A stretch of DNA of 7,969 nt, from positions 1 through 7,969 of the forward strand of contig JALHHX010000100.1 in the NCBI GenBank assembly GCA_022837245.1. Reading direction: 5' to 3'. Below are positions 7,338-7,969 of the stretch, in pieces. The stretch comes from Lentisphaerota bacterium. GTDB taxonomy: Bacteria; Verrucomicrobiota; Kiritimatiellia; RFP12; UBA3636. Made by a program: the position numbers and the translations under genes. Position 1 is the first letter of the stretch. Each line of letters opens with the position of its first letter. The notes beneath the pieces were generated by a model. It had not been told where the DNA came from, ran no database searches, and saw only the letters and a program-made list of their open reading frames with translations.

Positions 7338-7634
7338 ATGTACGCCATCAACTATCTGCTGAACCTGTGCGGCATGGCCATGCTGGCCGGGGCCGCCTTC
7401 AACTGGCTGCGCTGGCGCGCGGGCAACCGGGCGGCGGGCATCCGCGCGCGCAGCCTTGCCGTGGGTGGGGCCATGCTGCTGGTGTTCGGCAACCTGGTGT
7501 CGCCCATCGAAACCAAGGAGGTGCAGCCGGTGAACGCCACCGCGCCCGCCGTCCAGTCGCAGCAGGTTCAGCCCGAGTCCGCGCCCCAGCCGGTTCCGCA
7601 GGCCCCAGCCCAGCCGGAGCAGCCCGCCAAATAG
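7338..7634 (+). CDS. Small two-helix membrane protein with Pro/Gln-rich tail, unknown function
   Basis: A 98-residue protein not assigned to a family. Residues about 5-24 form one hydrophobic segment and about 40-54 a second, joined by a short arginine-rich loop (R25, R27, R31, R36, R38). By the positive-inside rule the loop is cytoplasmic, and the N-terminus and the tail lie on the outer face. From about 58 to the end the chain is rich in Pro, Gln, Ala and Glu, with no predicted fold, like a periplasmic linker. Cys10 does not sit in a lipobox. The perfect AGGAGG 6 nt before the ATG and the stem-loop after the stop support a real gene. Its GC-rich codons match the RdgB flank rather than the restriction operon, so it is probably a resident gene and not part of the defence system. 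Confidence 0.75.
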   Translation: MYAINYLLNLCGMAMLAGAAFNWLRWRAGNRAAGIRARSLAVGGAMLLVFGNLVSPIETKEVQPVNATAPAVQSQQVQPESAPQPVPQAPAQPEQPAK

Positions 7635-7641
7635 GAAGCCC

Positions 7642-7677
7642 CCGGGCGGGGGGCCGCCCGGCCACCCGCATTTTTTT
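7642..7677 (+). terminator. Terminator of the small membrane protein gene
   Basis: CCGGGCGG (7642-7649) and CCGCCCGG (7654-7661) form a perfect 8-bp stem around a GGGG loop, beginning 7 nt after the stop codon. A run of seven T follows at 7671-7677. The 9-nt gap between stem and T-run is longer than usual for an intrinsic terminator, so efficiency may be modest. Confidence 0.6.
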
Positions 7678-7678
7678 G

Positions 7679-7728
7679 AAAAACCAGAAGCCCCGCGATG
7701 GTCCGGATGTACCGGAGCCTCGCGGGGC
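7679..7728 (-). terminator. Terminator for minus-strand transcription from rdgB
   Basis: GCCCCGCGA (7690-7698) is perfectly complementary to TCGCGGGGC (7720-7728). The stem continues inward, with two mismatches, to GTCCGG/CCGGAG-type pairing around an ATGTA loop. Read on the minus strand, the stem is followed within a few bases by GGTTTTTC (7685-7678). It therefore suits transcripts leaving rdgB, whose stop is about 130 nt upstream. Together with 7642-7677 it forms a converging pair. Confidence 0.6.
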
Positions 7729-7846
7729 GTTGCATGTCCGGCGCATGGCGGGCGGAGCGGTGGGCGGGGCGTTGCATGTCCGACAGCGCGGCAGGCAGGG
7801 TGGCGCATGGCGGGCGGAGCGACGGCGCGGCAGGCGGAGCGGTGGG
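7722..7846. repeat. Patchwork of short GC-rich direct repeats
   Basis: Four repeat units are interleaved. GCGGGGCGTTGCATGTCCG occurs at 7722-7740 and 7764-7782. GGCGCATGGCGGGCGGAGCG occurs at 7740-7759 and 7802-7821. GGCGGAGCGGTGGG occurs at 7751-7764 and 7833-7846. GCGCGGCAGGC occurs at 7786-7796 and 7825-7835. Copy distances differ (42, 62, 82 and 39 bp), so this is not a simple tandem array. It fills the space between the terminators and the rdgB stop and would form the 3' untranslated part of the rdgB transcript. Slippage or repeated partial duplication is the likely origin. It is not CRISPR: units are too short and spacing is uneven. Confidence 0.75.
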
Positions 7847-7859
7847 AAACTGACCGTGG

Positions 7860-7969
7860 CTAGTCCCGGTCCCCCGCGAAGGCGGGCCACAACTCCAGCA
7901 ATCGGCGCAGGGCCTTGCCCCGGTGGCTGCGGGCGTTCTTTTCGTCGCGGGTCAGGGTGGCGGCGGTGC
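7860..7969 (-). CDS. rdgB: XTP/dITP pyrophosphatase (RdgB/HAM1 family), C-terminal fragment
   Basis: The last 35 residues and TAG stop (7862-7860) of a gene that begins beyond the right edge. The read-through segment LTRDEKNARSHRGKALRRLL closely matches the C-terminus of E. coli RdgB (TREEKSAISHRGQALKLLL), including the conserved SHRG and the following basic-hydrophobic helix. The family hydrolyses the non-canonical purine nucleotides ITP, dITP and XTP to monophosphates in the cytoplasm, keeping them out of DNA and RNA. A tail of about ten residues past the helix (ELWPAFAGDRD) is ordinary variation. Only the C-terminus is visible, so the integrity of the gene cannot be judged. As a conserved chromosomal gene it marks this flank as host sequence. 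Confidence 0.85.
   Translation of the reverse strand, partial: TAATLTRDEKNARSHRGKALRRLLELWPAFAGDRD

Noticed and set aside
6977..7351. 124-residue minus-strand open frame in the spacer
   Set aside because: No ribosome site at its start, it overlaps the start and ribosome site of the plus-strand membrane protein gene, its composition changes halfway, and no family is recognisable. At best its last 60 residues could be a gene remnant.
7722..7846. CRISPR array
   Set aside because: Repeats are 11-20 bp, overlap one another, and are spaced unevenly without unique spacers; no cas gene is present.
7185..7890. Long minus-strand open frames overlapping the membrane protein gene and repeats
   Set aside because: They are low-complexity Arg/Pro/Gly/Ala translations expected from GC-rich DNA, antisense to a gene with a perfect ribosome site, and they run through repeats and terminators.

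Overview
The window holds a two-gene DNA restriction/defence-type operon on the minus strand (about 285-6813), set between GC-rich flanks that look like host chromosome. The organism cannot be named with certainty. The right flank is very GC-rich and carries the last 35 residues of a conserved housekeeping gene (RdgB, XTP/dITP pyrophosphatase). Its GC-rich coding style and terminators would suit a high-GC Gram-negative bacterium such as a Desulfovibrio relative, but that is a weak inference.

Layout: 1-284 is a non-coding left flank with a strong 11-bp stem-loop (133-177). 285-3662 (minus) is a 1125-residue gamma-class N6-adenine DNA methyltransferase with a type ISP-like C-terminal specificity region. 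3667-6813 (minus) is a 1048-residue SNF2-family helicase with an N-terminal phospholipase-D-type nuclease domain. 6814-7337 is a lower-GC spacer grading into GC-rich DNA, with a candidate operon promoter and three evenly spaced TGCAAT hexamers. 7338-7634 (plus) is a small two-helix membrane protein. 7642-7728 holds two stem-loops arranged like converging terminators. 7722-7846 is a patchwork of short GC-rich repeats. 7860-7969 (minus) is the RdgB C-terminus.

Working together: the helicase gene comes first and its stop codon lies 4 nt before the methyltransferase start, whose ribosome binding site sits in the last helicase codons. The two products are therefore probably made in step. Between them they carry nuclease, motor, methylase and target-recognition modules, the functions that classical type ISP enzymes (LlaBIII, LlaGI) put on one chain. 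Here the nuclease is PLD-type rather than Mrr-type and the motor is SNF2/RapA-like, so this looks like a functional analogue and not a simple split. The expected job is methylation of self DNA and attack on unmethylated invading DNA. That role is inferred from domains; nothing here demonstrates activity.
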